DNA from: Flavobacteriales bacterium UBA7878
GTDB taxonomy: Bacteria; Bacteroidota; Bacteroidia; Flavobacteriales; Schleiferiaceae
Length of the DNA stretch: 64,000 nt
Assembly (NCBI GenBank): GCA_002501205.1
Contig: DLRW01000036.1
Span: 1-64,000 of the forward strand
Direction of reading: 5' to 3'
The stretch's first letter is position 1. The number at the start of each line of letters is the position of its first letter. This document shows, one piece after another, positions 32,447 to 41,552 of the stretch. Below the pieces are notes generated by a model that had not been told where the DNA came from, did not search any database, and was given only the letters and a program-made list of their open reading frames with translations. The position numbers were made by a program, and so were the translations under genes.

Positions 32447-34629
32447 CGAATCAAACTTACGGTCCCTCTTTTAACCACACTGGTCCGATCCTCTTTTTGA
32501 ATCACCTCAATCACATAGGTGTACACCCCACCAGGCAGAACATCACCTGAATTATTCATACGACCATTCCAGAAATAAGAGGGATCTCCGGTTTGGAAAA
32601 CCAATTGTCCCCAACGATTTAAGATGCGGATTTTAAACTCACGAACGCCTAAGATCGAATAACTAAAGCGATCGTTTAAACCATCGTCATTGGGGGTAAA
32701 GGCATTGGGGATATAAAGTCGAAAAGGCTGCTGAACATAGGTCTCTACCTGCACCGTATCACTACATCCAAATTCGTTTTCAACGATATGAACAAAACGC
32801 TGAATACCAGTATCACGAGCGGTATAAACCAGATTATTTCCCGGGTCTATCACCTTACGACCATCAGGGAATAGCAAACTGGAAGTGCTGTAATTTTCAG
32901 AAGTGAGGCTAATCTCAAATTCTGGATTGAAAATAGTGGTTTCTTCGGGTATAATAATCATTCCTGGGAAAGGAGTGGGGTGTATGCGGATAGCGGTGGT
33001 AGATCGTTCTTCCAGGGTGTCCTTACAAGCGCTGGTGGTGATTAAACGATGGTAAACAAAGTAATCTCCTGGGTTTTCATACAGGTGAACTGGATTTTGC
33101 TGGGTGGATGTATAACCATCTCCAAAATCCCAAAAATGAATGGCCGTTCCTGCATATTCCGAACTGTCGCGAAAGCTTACCGCATAAGGCACGCAACCGG
33201 AATTGGCATCCAAAAGATGTTTAAGAATGGGCCTGGGATACAAATGCACACTATCGCTAAAATTGTCTTTACAATCCCCGTCTTCAATTTCTAAAGTAAC
33301 TAAATAGGATCCGGCTTGGGTATAAACAATCCCACTGGGGTTTTTTAGATTGGAGGTATTGCTTCCAGAAGTGGTGCTTCCCCCGAAATTCCAGCTAAAC
33401 TGAGCATCCGGACCAAAATTTCCGGTAGGCGTGAAATTAAAGCTATGTCGATCGAAACAGGCTTGCCCCCCTACATCGAAACCAACATTTAGTCCATCAA
33501 ATACTTTATACTCCCGAATAATGGTGTCTGCACAAGAGGATCCAGGCTCTGCGATAAGCATTATCTGATAAACTCCAGTATCGGGGAAGGTATAAACCGG
33601 ATTGGGTAAATTACTGGTATCCGAATTTGTGAGAGCTACTCCAAAATCCCAGAAATAGCTATTGGTATTAATACAGTCCTCATTAAACTGGATGGTTCTT
33701 CCCGAGCAGAGGGTAAAGGGGTCAAGGTCTTGCTTGTCAAAATCGGCAGTAGTGCGCACACAAGCTGCGGTTACATTAAATTGGAAGTCACGTCTTAGGG
33801 TGCTCAATAAAACACCATTTCGCCATTCCTGCACGCAAACCGCAAATACATACTGTCCTACCAGATTGGGCTTCCCACTCAACATTCCGGTTTGGGGATC
33901 TATATTGAAGGCCGGGGAACTGGGAATTGGGTAGGAAGTGGAATAGGTATTAGAGAAGGGCACTAAAGCATAGGGAGGGGCTGTAGCGGTATCGGGTCTG
34001 GGAGAATTAGGGCCGGTGGTATTTACCTGGTTACCACCCCCATGTAATGGGGAGCACAAGAAATAATAAAGGCTGTCGCCATCTGTTTCAATCGCTCCCA
34101 TATCAATATTAACCGGAACATTTAAGCAGAGGGCAACGGGAGGTGCCGCAGAAAATCGGGGGCTGCTATTACAAGCGGGAGTGGCGGGAATATTAATAGT
34201 ATAAGTGTTTCCCCAAAGTCGGGGATTGGGAATATTGTCAATACTGTTGTTTCGGCAGCAGCGCTGGTGACTTACAGTATATGGGCCACCACCTGCAGGA
34301 AGGCTTACCGTATCTAAATAAATGCCTTCCTGAGTGCACACAAAGCTGGGAAGTGCAGTGCAATTGTTAGGGGCATTTATGGGTAAGAAACTACTTTGAT
34401 GCAGAGGGACTTGCAGGTTTTGTACTACCTGATTAGAACCATTGTAAATGGTAATAATGGCCGGATCATCAAAGGGAGCGCCATTGGAAGCACAGTCGCG
34501 ATAAATGATTAAACGAAGCTCATAATTGCTGCCTCCTAAACAACGATAGCTCAGCTCCCCACCTACCAGGTGAGCAGCCTGCATCCCAAATCCTAGTAGT
34601 AGGAGTACAAATAGGCCAATGCGTCGCAT
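32443..34629 (-). CDS. PKD-domain protein with type IX secretion (type B) C-terminal domain
   Basis: A 728-residue secreted protein with a signal peptide (MRRIGLFVLLLLGFGMQAA). Mid-protein PKD-like domains show the repeated WDFG element (SYFWDFG, HFWDFGDG) and their beta-sandwich pattern. The C-terminus is the gliding-motility-associated sorting domain: PNAFTPNDDGLNDRFS, FKIRILNRWGQLVFQ, then GGVYTYVIEV. This domain routes proteins through the type IX secretion system to the cell surface or medium. The function is unknown; PKD domains in such proteins usually mediate adhesion. It shares its stop region with crcB. Confidence 0.92.
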   Translation of the reverse strand: MRRIGLFVLLLLGFGMQAAHLVGGELSYRCLGGSNYELRLIIYRDCASNGAPFDDPAIITIYNGSNQVVQNLQVPLHQSSFLPINAPNNCTALPSFVCTQEGIYLDTVSLPAGGGPYTVSHQRCCRNNSIDNIPNPRLWGNTYTINIPATPACNSSPRFSAAPPVALCLNVPVNIDMGAIETDGDSLYYFLCSPLHGGGNQVNTTGPNSPRPDTATAPPYALVPFSNTYSTSYPIPSSPAFNIDPQTGMLSGKPNLVGQYVFAVCVQEWRNGVLLSTLRRDFQFNVTAACVRTTADFDKQDLDPFTLCSGRTIQFNEDCINTNSYFWDFGVALTNSDTSNLPNPVYTFPDTGVYQIMLIAEPGSSCADTIIREYKVFDGLNVGFDVGGQACFDRHSFNFTPTGNFGPDAQFSWNFGGSTTSGSNTSNLKNPSGIVYTQAGSYLVTLEIEDGDCKDNFSDSVHLYPRPILKHLLDANSGCVPYAVSFRDSSEYAGTAIHFWDFGDGYTSTQQNPVHLYENPGDYFVYHRLITTSACKDTLEERSTTAIRIHPTPFPGMIIIPEETTIFNPEFEISLTSENYSTSSLLFPDGRKVIDPGNNLVYTARDTGIQRFVHIVENEFGCSDTVQVETYVQQPFRLYIPNAFTPNDDGLNDRFSYSILGVREFKIRILNRWGQLVFQTGDPSYFWNGRMNNSGDVLPGGVYTYVIEVIQKEDRTSVVKRGTVSLIR

Positions 34630-34676
34630 AATCCGTCAATCGAACAGCAAGTTAACAAAAATGAGTGGCGGATTAT

Positions 34677-35549
34677 TTAGGAATGCGTAAAGGGCACTAA
34701 TTCCGAAAAAGCAAAGACTTGATTCAGACCTGCCGCCTTTAACTCTTCGGTTTCTGGCGCTTCACTAAGCCAAAGAAAATCGCCACCCCAGGCTCCCAGT
34801 GATTTGGCCTGTCCATTAAAGTTTGGCAAGATTTGCAAAGGCAAGGGCTCGCGCCCGATTAATTCTGCAGTATAAGCCTCATGCACTTCCATCCAATTTG
34901 CTAAGGCAGGAATATCTGAAAGCTGTAGTAGCTCCTCGCTTAGGTCGGAGATTTTCTGCACTAAGTCTGCAGATCTTACTTTGCTTAAATAGCGATCTAC
35001 TTCCCGGGCCGAATTTTGCTTTTTTCCTAAATAGAGGAGATAGCTGTCTTTAAAGAAGTTTGGAATTTCCACTTTCTCCCAGCTGGGCTTTTGATTAGCC
35101 AATAATTGATATTGAATAGTATGGCCCGATTCAGCCACGGCTACATCGTAACCACTGCCTTTAAGGTGTTTGAAGAATAGTTCCCAAACATCGGCTTCCA
35201 ACCATTGCGCCATCAGACTAATGAAGGTGCTGCTGCTGCCTAATCCCCAGGCTCGCGGAAAATCCAAACGACTTTCTAGCTTGCAATACTCTGGGACTTG
35301 CGTTCCACAAGCATCATTCAGGATAGCTTCAACTAATTTTTCCTCAGAACTTTGTGCCATGCCTAATTGAAAATCAAGCCAGGGCTCGCCTTTTTCGTCC
35401 AAAGCACGGTACTTTAGGGCCTTATCGGCCTGAGTTTCCACAGTCAAATGCTGACCCTTAATAGTAGGAACAGCAATAGCCTTGGCGCCTTCAAGAACAC
35501 TGTATTCGGCGCTTAGAAGTAATTTGCCCGGGGCAAAAAAATGCTTCAT
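34677..35549 (-). CDS. GHMP kinase (mevalonate pathway-like)
   Basis: A 290-residue sugar/isoprenoid kinase. The N-terminus FAPGKLLLSAEYSVLEGA is the GHMP motif 1, RAWGLGSSSTFISL is the ATP-binding Gly/Ser loop and GSGYDVAVAESG follows. A C-terminal glycine-rich SLGAWGGDFLW matches motif 3 only loosely. It sits directly after the class II HMG-CoA reductase gene (adjacent bases), so mevalonate kinase or phosphomevalonate kinase is the likely role. It could equally be a divergent paralogue, since other mevalonate genes are not in the window. Confidence 0.82.
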   Translation of the reverse strand: MKHFFAPGKLLLSAEYSVLEGAKAIAVPTIKGQHLTVETQADKALKYRALDEKGEPWLDFQLGMAQSSEEKLVEAILNDACGTQVPEYCKLESRLDFPRAWGLGSSSTFISLMAQWLEADVWELFFKHLKGSGYDVAVAESGHTIQYQLLANQKPSWEKVEIPNFFKDSYLLYLGKKQNSAREVDRYLSKVRSADLVQKISDLSEELLQLSDIPALANWMEVHEAYTAELIGREPLPLQILPNFNGQAKSLGAWGGDFLWLSEAPETEELKAAGLNQVFAFSELVPFTHS

Positions 35550-36899
35550 TTAGTTTTCCTTCTTAATCTCAGAAGGGTTTTTAATACCACGAAGTTCACA
35601 GAACTTATTTACGGCAGCTGAATGTGAAACGACCTTGTCTTTAAAGTAGTTTACGATGGTTTCCTTTTCTGCATCGGTAGCTTCCAATTGGTTCAGAATG
35701 TTCAGTAGATGCATTTTCATGTGACCTTTCTGAATTCCGGTGGTGGTAAGCGCACGCAAGGCAGCGAAGTTTTGGGCCAAGCCAGAACTGGCTACAATTC
35801 CCATCAACTCTTCAGCATTAGGTTGTTGTAAAAGGTCTAAAGAAAACTTCACCATAGGATGTAAGCGAGTTAATCCTCCTACGGTACCCAGAGCTAATGG
35901 TACTTCAATCCAAAAGCGGAAAATACCGTCTTTTACCTCACAGTGAGTGAGCGAGCTGTATTGGCCATTGCGGCTGGCATAGGTATGGCAAGCAGCCTCT
36001 ACGGCTCTGAAGTCATTTCCAGTTGCAATAATAACGGCATCAATACCATTCATAATGCCCTTATTGTGGGTCGTGGCCCGATAAGGTTCTACCTCCGCAA
36101 TACGCACCGCGCGTTGGAATTTTTGAGCGAACTCCTCAGGGCTAATTCCAGCATCACCATTGAGTTCTTCTACTTTACAGGATACTTCGGAGCGTACCAC
36201 ACATTCGGGAGTGTAATTGGATAAAATACACATCACAACCTGGATGGCTTTCTCGGCTTCATTAAATTGATCCTGAGCTTTAATTTCACGCTGCAGAGTT
36301 TGGGAGAATTGCTCCAGACAAGAGTTGATAAAATTCGCCCCCATGGAATCACAGGTTTCGAAAAGGGCCTCAATCTGCCAGTAGTCTTCCATGGCCGAAC
36401 GCTTATCTACCAGTTTAAGGTCGATAATACCGCCACCACGAGCACGCATATTGGCGGTGAGTTCTTCAGTATCCTTTAGGAGATCAAGTTTTAAACCTTC
36501 AAAAAAGCTTTGCAATTTTTGAGCATCTCCTTGATAGATAAAATGCACATGACCTACTTTCTTGGTAGAAATAATGCTGGTTTTAAAACCGCCGCGCTCT
36601 AACCAATAGGTAGCACTTTTAGCAGCAGCTGCTACAACCGAACTTTCTTCTATCGCCATTGGAATAGTATAGAGCTCTCCATTAATTTTAAAATTCGGAG
36701 CTACACCAAAGGGCATATAATAATTGCTCAGGGTGTTTTCAATGAACTCATCGTGAAGCTTTTGCACTTTTGGATCTTCGTGCCAGTAATGCTTTAAAAG
36801 ATTGATGGCAACTTCTGAATTATCAAAAAACTGATCACTTAGCCATTCAATTTTGGCTTCCTTACTGAGTTTCGAAAAACCTTTAATGGGTTTGCGCAT
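35550..36899 (-). CDS. mvaA: Hydroxymethylglutaryl-CoA reductase, class II
   Basis: A 449-residue class II HMG-CoA reductase. MRKPIKGFSKLSKEAKIEWL at the N-terminus, the catalytic Glu in MAIEESSVVAAAA, Lys in THNKGIMNGIDA, Asp in ATGNDFRAVE and the C-terminal His in GHMKMHL are all present. Class II enzymes reduce HMG-CoA to mevalonate, here probably as the biosynthetic step of the mevalonate pathway. A TAnnTTTG element lies upstream. The GHMP kinase gene follows at once. Confidence 0.95.
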   Translation of the reverse strand: MRKPIKGFSKLSKEAKIEWLSDQFFDNSEVAINLLKHYWHEDPKVQKLHDEFIENTLSNYYMPFGVAPNFKINGELYTIPMAIEESSVVAAAAKSATYWLERGGFKTSIISTKKVGHVHFIYQGDAQKLQSFFEGLKLDLLKDTEELTANMRARGGGIIDLKLVDKRSAMEDYWQIEALFETCDSMGANFINSCLEQFSQTLQREIKAQDQFNEAEKAIQVVMCILSNYTPECVVRSEVSCKVEELNGDAGISPEEFAQKFQRAVRIAEVEPYRATTHNKGIMNGIDAVIIATGNDFRAVEAACHTYASRNGQYSSLTHCEVKDGIFRFWIEVPLALGTVGGLTRLHPMVKFSLDLLQQPNAEELMGIVASSGLAQNFAALRALTTTGIQKGHMKMHLLNILNQLEATDAEKETIVNYFKDKVVSHSAAVNKFCELRGIKNPSEIKKEN

Positions 36900-36918
36900 G
36901 CTGCTGGAAATTAATTTT

Positions 36919-36926
36919 CAAATATA
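36919..36926 (-). promoter_or_regulatory. Promoter -7 element TATATTTG for the HMG-CoA reductase gene
   Basis: TATATTTG on the minus strand fits TAnnTTTG and ends 19 bases before the start codon of the HMG-CoA reductase gene. Confidence 0.5.
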
Positions 36927-36981
36927 CGAGCACATTCCTAACCCCTGTTTCGTTTCTTTGTTGTAAATCTTTTCTTAAAAA

Positions 36982-37251
36982 GTGAAAGAAACCAAATGCG
37001 AACATTGCAGTGATTGGACCGATGGTCATCTGGAGAACTGCAATAATTGCGGAAAGCGATTGAATGATCGTCATCTTTCCGAAATCGAAGCGCGTGAAAG
37101 CATTGAAATGCGTGGTTTACCTTTGATCAAAATTGATCCGGATACGCCCTTTATCAAGAAGGGTTTTTTACAGGTGCTTCGCTTTATTCAATTGATATTC
37201 TTTAGTATAATCAGCATGGTGGCGGCAATGGCTAGCAGCACCGTTCATTAA
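36982..37251 (+). CDS. Small zinc-ribbon membrane protein, unknown function
   Basis: An 89-residue protein with a GTG start. The N-terminal CEHC...CNNC arrangement (Cys-x2-Cys twice, about 13 residues apart) is a zinc ribbon of the size found on regulatory membrane proteins. A hydrophobic helix covers about residues 65-85. I do not recognise a family name. The next gene starts 2 bases later and also encodes a membrane protein, so the two are probably partners in one transcript. Confidence 0.65.
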   Translation: MKETKCEHCSDWTDGHLENCNNCGKRLNDRHLSEIEARESIEMRGLPLIKIDPDTPFIKKGFLQVLRFIQLIFFSIISMVAAMASSTVH

Positions 37252-37253
37252 AG

Positions 37254-37634
37254 ATGTGGTTTCGCTTTAGTCGATTATTCTGGATTAGCTCCATTCTTTT
37301 TAGCTTTCATCAAATTGTGGAGAAATGGTGGTCTATTCCCTGGGTTCATTCCTATTTGGATGATATTCTGGCTCCCTGCATAGTATTGGGTTTAGCCCTG
37401 GCCTTTTTTCAAAATGTATTTCCCGCTGATCCGTACTTTAGAATTCCGAAGTATTGGATCCTGATTTTCATTATTTGGTATGCGGTGCTTTTTGAGTGGT
37501 ATTTTCCATCTATAGATCCACGACATTATTCCGATCCTTATGATATCCTGGCCTATACTGTAGGCGGAATTTTATTTGCCTGGCTGGGAAATCGACCGCT
37601 GGGAAATTCTTCGGAGACTAAAGTCAAGGTATAA
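37254..37634 (+). CDS. VanZ-like small membrane protein
   Basis: A 126-residue protein with about four hydrophobic segments (residues about 5-20, 38-55, 66-84, 97-112). The polar loop SIDPRHYSDPYDILAY, between the last two, carries acidic and Asp-Pro residues similar to those in VanZ-family proteins. The assignment is tentative. It follows the zinc-ribbon protein gene by 2 bases, and a gap of 96 bases precedes the YkgJ-like gene. Confidence 0.55.
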   Translation: MWFRFSRLFWISSILFSFHQIVEKWWSIPWVHSYLDDILAPCIVLGLALAFFQNVFPADPYFRIPKYWILIFIIWYAVLFEWYFPSIDPRHYSDPYDILAYTVGGILFAWLGNRPLGNSSETKVKV

Positions 37635-37730
37635 GTAATTATCAAGGTTAATTTATTGATATTCAAATCGTTTTTATTTCATTGTCCATGTTTTAGGGAT
37701 TGGCATTTGATCTAAATTCGCTCGATTTTT

Positions 37731-38339
37731 ATGTCAATCGCAATTCGCGTCAGGCAGGTTCAAAAAGTATTTGGACAGCTTGAAGAAGAGACTAAGACTT
37801 TTCAAAAAGCAAGTGGCCTGGCTTGTTTAAGCGGCTGTGGTCATTGCTGTAATAAAGCGGATATCGAAGCGGCAGTACTAGAGTTTCTGCCCTATGCATT
37901 TCATTTGTTTTTGGAGGGGCAGCATGAGTTGGCGAAACGTCAAATTCAAGCCAATACAACTGGTCTTTGCCATGGCTTTAAGCCGATCATTGCCAATAGT
38001 CCTTATTTAAAAGGTCGCTGTACGATTTACGAGGATCGTGGATTAATCTGTCGATTATTCGGATTTGCAACGATCCGTGATAAAAATGGCCATCGACAAT
38101 TATCTACTTGTAAGTGGATTAAAGGGAGCCAGGCGGATACTATAATAGCCAGCCAAGCCTTAATAGAAAAGGGGAGGGCACCGCATTATATGAGCTACTA
38201 TCAAAAATTGGCGCAAATTGATTTTCGCTTAGGTCAGGAATACCTGCCCATCAATAAGGCTATTCTGCGAGCTATTGAAGAGGTAGAGAACTACTATCAA
38301 TATCGTCCCTTTCCTTATCGCCTCAGGAGATCAGCATAA
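37731..38339 (+). CDS. YkgJ-family cysteine cluster protein
   Basis: A 202-residue protein. The N-terminal cluster CLSGCGHCCNKADIE (C-x3-C-x2-CC) and the later Cys residues in GLCHGF, GRCTIYEDRGLICRLFG and STCKW make the usual metal-binding arrangement of the YkgJ/UPF0153 family, in which a zinc or iron-sulphur site is suspected. The biological role is unknown. It converges with katG, and a hairpin with a T tract for the katG strand lies just past its stop. Confidence 0.85.
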   Translation: MSIAIRVRQVQKVFGQLEEETKTFQKASGLACLSGCGHCCNKADIEAAVLEFLPYAFHLFLEGQHELAKRQIQANTTGLCHGFKPIIANSPYLKGRCTIYEDRGLICRLFGFATIRDKNGHRQLSTCKWIKGSQADTIIASQALIEKGRAPHYMSYYQKLAQIDFRLGQEYLPINKAILRAIEEVENYYQYRPFPYRLRRSA

Positions 38340-38370
38340 AAAACCGCTTGCCTTATGGAGACAAGCGGTT
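38337..38370 (-). terminator. Intrinsic terminator downstream of katG
   Basis: AACCGCTTG at 38342-38350 pairs with CAAGCGGTT at 38362-38370 over nine base pairs with an 11-base loop. On the minus strand the stem is followed by a run of T, so it should end the katG transcript. A 12-base palindrome (GGGAAATTTCCC, 38382-38393) lies between it and the katG stop. Confidence 0.8.
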
Positions 38371-38396
38371 CGGGTTAAATCGGGAAATTTCCCTTA

Positions 38397-40673
38397 TTAT
38401 AGATCAAAGCGATCGAGCTGCATCACTTTAGTCCAGGCTGCTACAAAGTCCTGAACAAATTTTTCTTTGGCATCATCACTGCCATATACTTCGGCCAGTG
38501 CACGTAATTCGGAGTTGGATCCGAAAATTAAATCAGCACGGCTAGCGCTGTATTTTACCTCTCCGCTTTGACGATCCAGGCCATTAAACAGTTCCTTGCT
38601 TTCGTCGGTGGTCTCCCATTTCACATCCATGCTAAGCAGGTTTTGGAAAAAGTCATTGGACAATTGAGAAGCATCTGAACCAAAAATACCGGTATTGCTG
38701 TTATCGTAATTAGCGTTTAAAGAACGCATACCACCTACTAATACTGTCATTTCGGGTGGGCTTAAACTCAGTAATTGAGCTTTATCTACCAATAATTCCT
38801 CAGTGGTATAAGTGTATTGAGTCTTTTTGTAATTCCGGAAGGCATCAGCCATTGGTTCTAAAACAGCCATTCCTTCCACATCGGTTTGTTCTTGACTGGC
38901 ATCCATACGTCCGGGGATAAAGGGAACTTCAATCGGGTTTCCGGCATTTTTAGCCGCTTCTTCAATGGCTGCAGCGCCACCCAATACAATTAGATCGGCC
39001 ATTGAAATGCGTTTATTTCCCTTGGCCTTTTTGTTGAAATCCTTTTGAATCTTTTCCAAAGCCTTTAAGACTTTTTCTAATTGCTCTGGATTGTTGCATT
39101 CCCAGCTGCGCTGAGGTTCCAGACGAATGCGAGCACCATTGGCACCACCACGACGATCGGAAATCCGATAGGTGGAGGCCGATGCCCAGGCGGTACTTAC
39201 CAATTCAGAAATGCTCAGTCCTGAACTTAAGATTTGAGACTTCAAGGTCTTAATATCCTCAGCATTTACTACTTCATGGTTTAAGGCTGGGATTGGATCT
39301 TGCCAGATGAAATCTTCTTGTGGAATTTCCGGACCTAAATAGGTAGTCTTAGGACCCATATCACGATGAGTGAGTTTAAACCAGGCTTTGGCAAAGGCTA
39401 CTTCAAACTCTTCCGGGTTTTCTAAGAAACGACGCGAAATTTTTTCATACACCGGATCAAAGCGCAAGGCTAAATCGGTGGTGAGCATAGTGGGATTGTG
39501 GAATTTAGTAGTGTCGAAAGCATCAGGAGCAACCTTTCCAGCATCCTTAGCTACCCACTGATGGGCTCCGGCAGGGCTTTTAGTTAATTCCCATTCGAAG
39601 TTGAATAGGGCTTTAAAAAAGTCGTGGCTCCATTGACTGGGAGTACGAGTCCAAATTACTTCTAGTCCTGAGGTAATTGCATCACCAGCCTTACCACCAC
39701 CATAGCTGCTGGTCCAACCAAATCCTTGTTCTTCGATGCCGGCTGCTTCTGGCTCGGGGCCTACATATTCTGCGCTGGCAGCACCGTGAGTTTTACCAAA
39801 GGTGTGACCACCGGCAATAAGGGCTACGGTTTCTTCATCATTCATCCCCATACGGCCAAAGGTTTCACGAATATCTTTACCGGCTAATACTGGATCAGGC
39901 ACTCCATTTGGACCTTCTGGATTTACATAGATTAATCCCATTTGAACCGCTGCTAAGGGCGATTCGAGTTCTCGATCACCTGAGTAGCGTTCATCTTCTA
40001 ACCATTTACTCTCAGGGCCCCAATACACATTGCTATTAGGTTCCCAAACATCGGTACGTCCACCAGCAAAGCCAATGGTTTCGAAGCCCATGTCTTCTAA
40101 AGCTACATTACCAGCCAAAATGATTAAATCGGCCCAGGAAATAGAAGCACCATATTTCTTTTTTACCGGCCAAAGCAGGCGACGTGCCTTATCGAGATTG
40201 GCATTATCCGGCCAACTGTTTAAAGGAGCAAAACGCTGTTGTCCTTCCCGTGAACCACCGCGACCGTCTCCTGTGCGGTAAGTACCGGCACTATGCCAAG
40301 CCATACGGATAAATAAACCACCATAATGACCATAGTCTGCTGGCCACCAATCCTGACTGTCGGTAAGCACTTTCTGGATATCAGCTTTAAGCGCATTGTA
40401 ATCCAAATTGTTAAATGCGGTCTCGTAGTCAAAGTCAGGACCCATGGGATCAGACTTCATGGAATTTTGCCTTAAGATGCTTAAGTCTAATGAATTAGGC
40501 CACCAATCACGGTTTGTAGGTCCGTCCTTTTTGGCCTCCATTTTCTCGGGAGTAGAAGTGGCAGCGGCTGCACCACCATGCACTGGACATTGGGAAATGT
40601 CGCCCTGCATTTGCACTTGAGCACTGGCAGTTCCGACCAGTAAGATCATGCTTGCAGTAATGAATTGTTTCAT
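38397..40673 (-). CDS. katG: Catalase-peroxidase with signal peptide (KatG, probably periplasmic)
   Basis: A 758-residue bifunctional catalase-peroxidase, haem-dependent. The distal site is RMAWHSAGTYRTGDGRGG, which holds the Trp of the Trp-Tyr-Met adduct. Tyr lies in GLIYVNPEGPNG, Met in TFGRMGMNDEE, and the proximal haem His in IAGGHTFGKTHG. The C-terminal half repeats the fold, as expected for the family. Unlike cytosolic KatG it begins with a clear signal peptide (MKQFITASMILLVGTASAQ), so it should be exported and defend the periplasm, like the KatP-type enzymes. Its upstream region holds an inverted repeat. Confidence 0.95.
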   Translation of the reverse strand: MKQFITASMILLVGTASAQVQMQGDISQCPVHGGAAAATSTPEKMEAKKDGPTNRDWWPNSLDLSILRQNSMKSDPMGPDFDYETAFNNLDYNALKADIQKVLTDSQDWWPADYGHYGGLFIRMAWHSAGTYRTGDGRGGSREGQQRFAPLNSWPDNANLDKARRLLWPVKKKYGASISWADLIILAGNVALEDMGFETIGFAGGRTDVWEPNSNVYWGPESKWLEDERYSGDRELESPLAAVQMGLIYVNPEGPNGVPDPVLAGKDIRETFGRMGMNDEETVALIAGGHTFGKTHGAASAEYVGPEPEAAGIEEQGFGWTSSYGGGKAGDAITSGLEVIWTRTPSQWSHDFFKALFNFEWELTKSPAGAHQWVAKDAGKVAPDAFDTTKFHNPTMLTTDLALRFDPVYEKISRRFLENPEEFEVAFAKAWFKLTHRDMGPKTTYLGPEIPQEDFIWQDPIPALNHEVVNAEDIKTLKSQILSSGLSISELVSTAWASASTYRISDRRGGANGARIRLEPQRSWECNNPEQLEKVLKALEKIQKDFNKKAKGNKRISMADLIVLGGAAAIEEAAKNAGNPIEVPFIPGRMDASQEQTDVEGMAVLEPMADAFRNYKKTQYTYTTEELLVDKAQLLSLSPPEMTVLVGGMRSLNANYDNSNTGIFGSDASQLSNDFFQNLLSMDVKWETTDESKELFNGLDRQSGEVKYSASRADLIFGSNSELRALAEVYGSDDAKEKFVQDFVAAWTKVMQLDRFDL

Positions 40674-40754
40674 GGTTGTTTAATTAAGATTAGATCCAAT
40701 TTTCTTAGAGCATAGTTAAGAATAATTGCGGCTAAATATCGAGCATGACAATTG

Positions 40755-40783
40755 GATTGATAATTATATTGTTAAAATCAATC
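40755..40783 (+). repeat. Inverted repeat GATTGAT/ATCAATC upstream of katG
   Basis: GATTGAT at 40755-40761 and ATCAATC at 40777-40783 form a perfect 7-base inverted repeat with a 15-base AT-rich spacer, about 80-110 bases upstream of the katG start. It could bind an OxyR- or PerR-type regulator, but it does not match a consensus well. The rest of this 190-base gap holds nothing else I can name. Confidence 0.3.
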
Positions 40784-40863
40784 ACCATGAAAATAAGGAA
40801 GCGGGACAATAGCTTTATGCCTGATTGCTTCTAAATCAGTAAATAAGCTGGGCTTAAAGGGGC

Positions 40864-41487
40864 CTAGCCCTGACGATATTTTTCAGCGTATTGATGCAAT
40901 CGCTTATTGTAGGTCTCTACCATGCGAGCTTTGGATCGTTCAATCAAACCAAAGAAAACAAAGCGTCTTTGGAAGTAGGGAAGGGGATCTTCGAAGGACA
41001 AAAGCTGATCATCTCGAATGATTAAGCCATCGATCCCCAAACCGTCGGTTTCAGCAAATTCGGCGGTGAAGACTTTTTGCTTGGGAGAAATTTGTACTGC
41101 TTGAAAATCGGCATCAAAGAGTTTTCCTGAATAATCACCTTTGCGAATAGCTTCACTGTCTTTAGCATAAAAGAAATAGACTGGGCAAAAGTCGAAGGTC
41201 TTTCGAAAGGAGAGAACAATTTCGCGGTTTTCGCGTCGCTGTTGTTCGCGAATTTTTTCTGCTTGTTCCATTAGCCCTTCTTCTTCCAGGCGTTTTAAAC
41301 TTAAATCTTTATCCTGCAAACGGACCAATAAAACGGCCTGCTGAAAATCCTGAATAAATTCCTTTTTTCCATATTCAGCTCTGGCAGGACTTGCTTCTTG
41401 AGCATGGGCTCGTGGCGTGAATAAAAAGAGGATACAAAGAAGTAAGCAGACATTAAAGTCTGACCTAAAAAAGCGCTTATTCTTCAA
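40864..41487 (-). CDS. Secreted protein of unknown function
   Basis: A 207-residue protein with a TTG start and a signal peptide (CLLLCILFLFTPRAHAQ, cleavage near residue 30). The mature part is charged and helical in its first half (QAVLLVRLQDKDLSLKRLEEE, then REQQRRENREIV), then has DFCPVYFFYAKDSEAIRKGD and a beta-type end. I do not recognise it. Its start lies 65 bases from the divergent formate-tetrahydrofolate ligase gene. Confidence 0.7.
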   Translation of the reverse strand: MKNKRFFRSDFNVCLLLCILFLFTPRAHAQEASPARAEYGKKEFIQDFQQAVLLVRLQDKDLSLKRLEEEGLMEQAEKIREQQRRENREIVLSFRKTFDFCPVYFFYAKDSEAIRKGDYSGKLFDADFQAVQISPKQKVFTAEFAETDGLGIDGLIIRDDQLLSFEDPLPYFQRRFVFFGLIERSKARMVETYNKRLHQYAEKYRQG

Positions 41488-41552
41488 GGGAATCTAGAAT
41501 CTAGGTTATAACTTGCAGGGAAAAGGTACATACTTTTTCCAAACCAAATTAA

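Noticed and set aside
38382..38393. Palindrome GGGAAATTTCCC
   Set aside because: With no loop it cannot form a hairpin terminator by itself; it lies beside the real katG terminator and may be a chance palindrome.
38397..40673. Internal similarity between the two halves of the katG product
   Set aside because: The duplicated peroxidase fold is normal for catalase-peroxidases.
40674..40863. Possible tRNA or small RNA gene in the gap upstream of katG
   Set aside because: I found no cloverleaf arms or terminator; only an inverted repeat is present.
41488..41552. Direct repeats of AATCTAG in the divergent gap before fhs
   Set aside because: They are too short and close together to support a regulator site.
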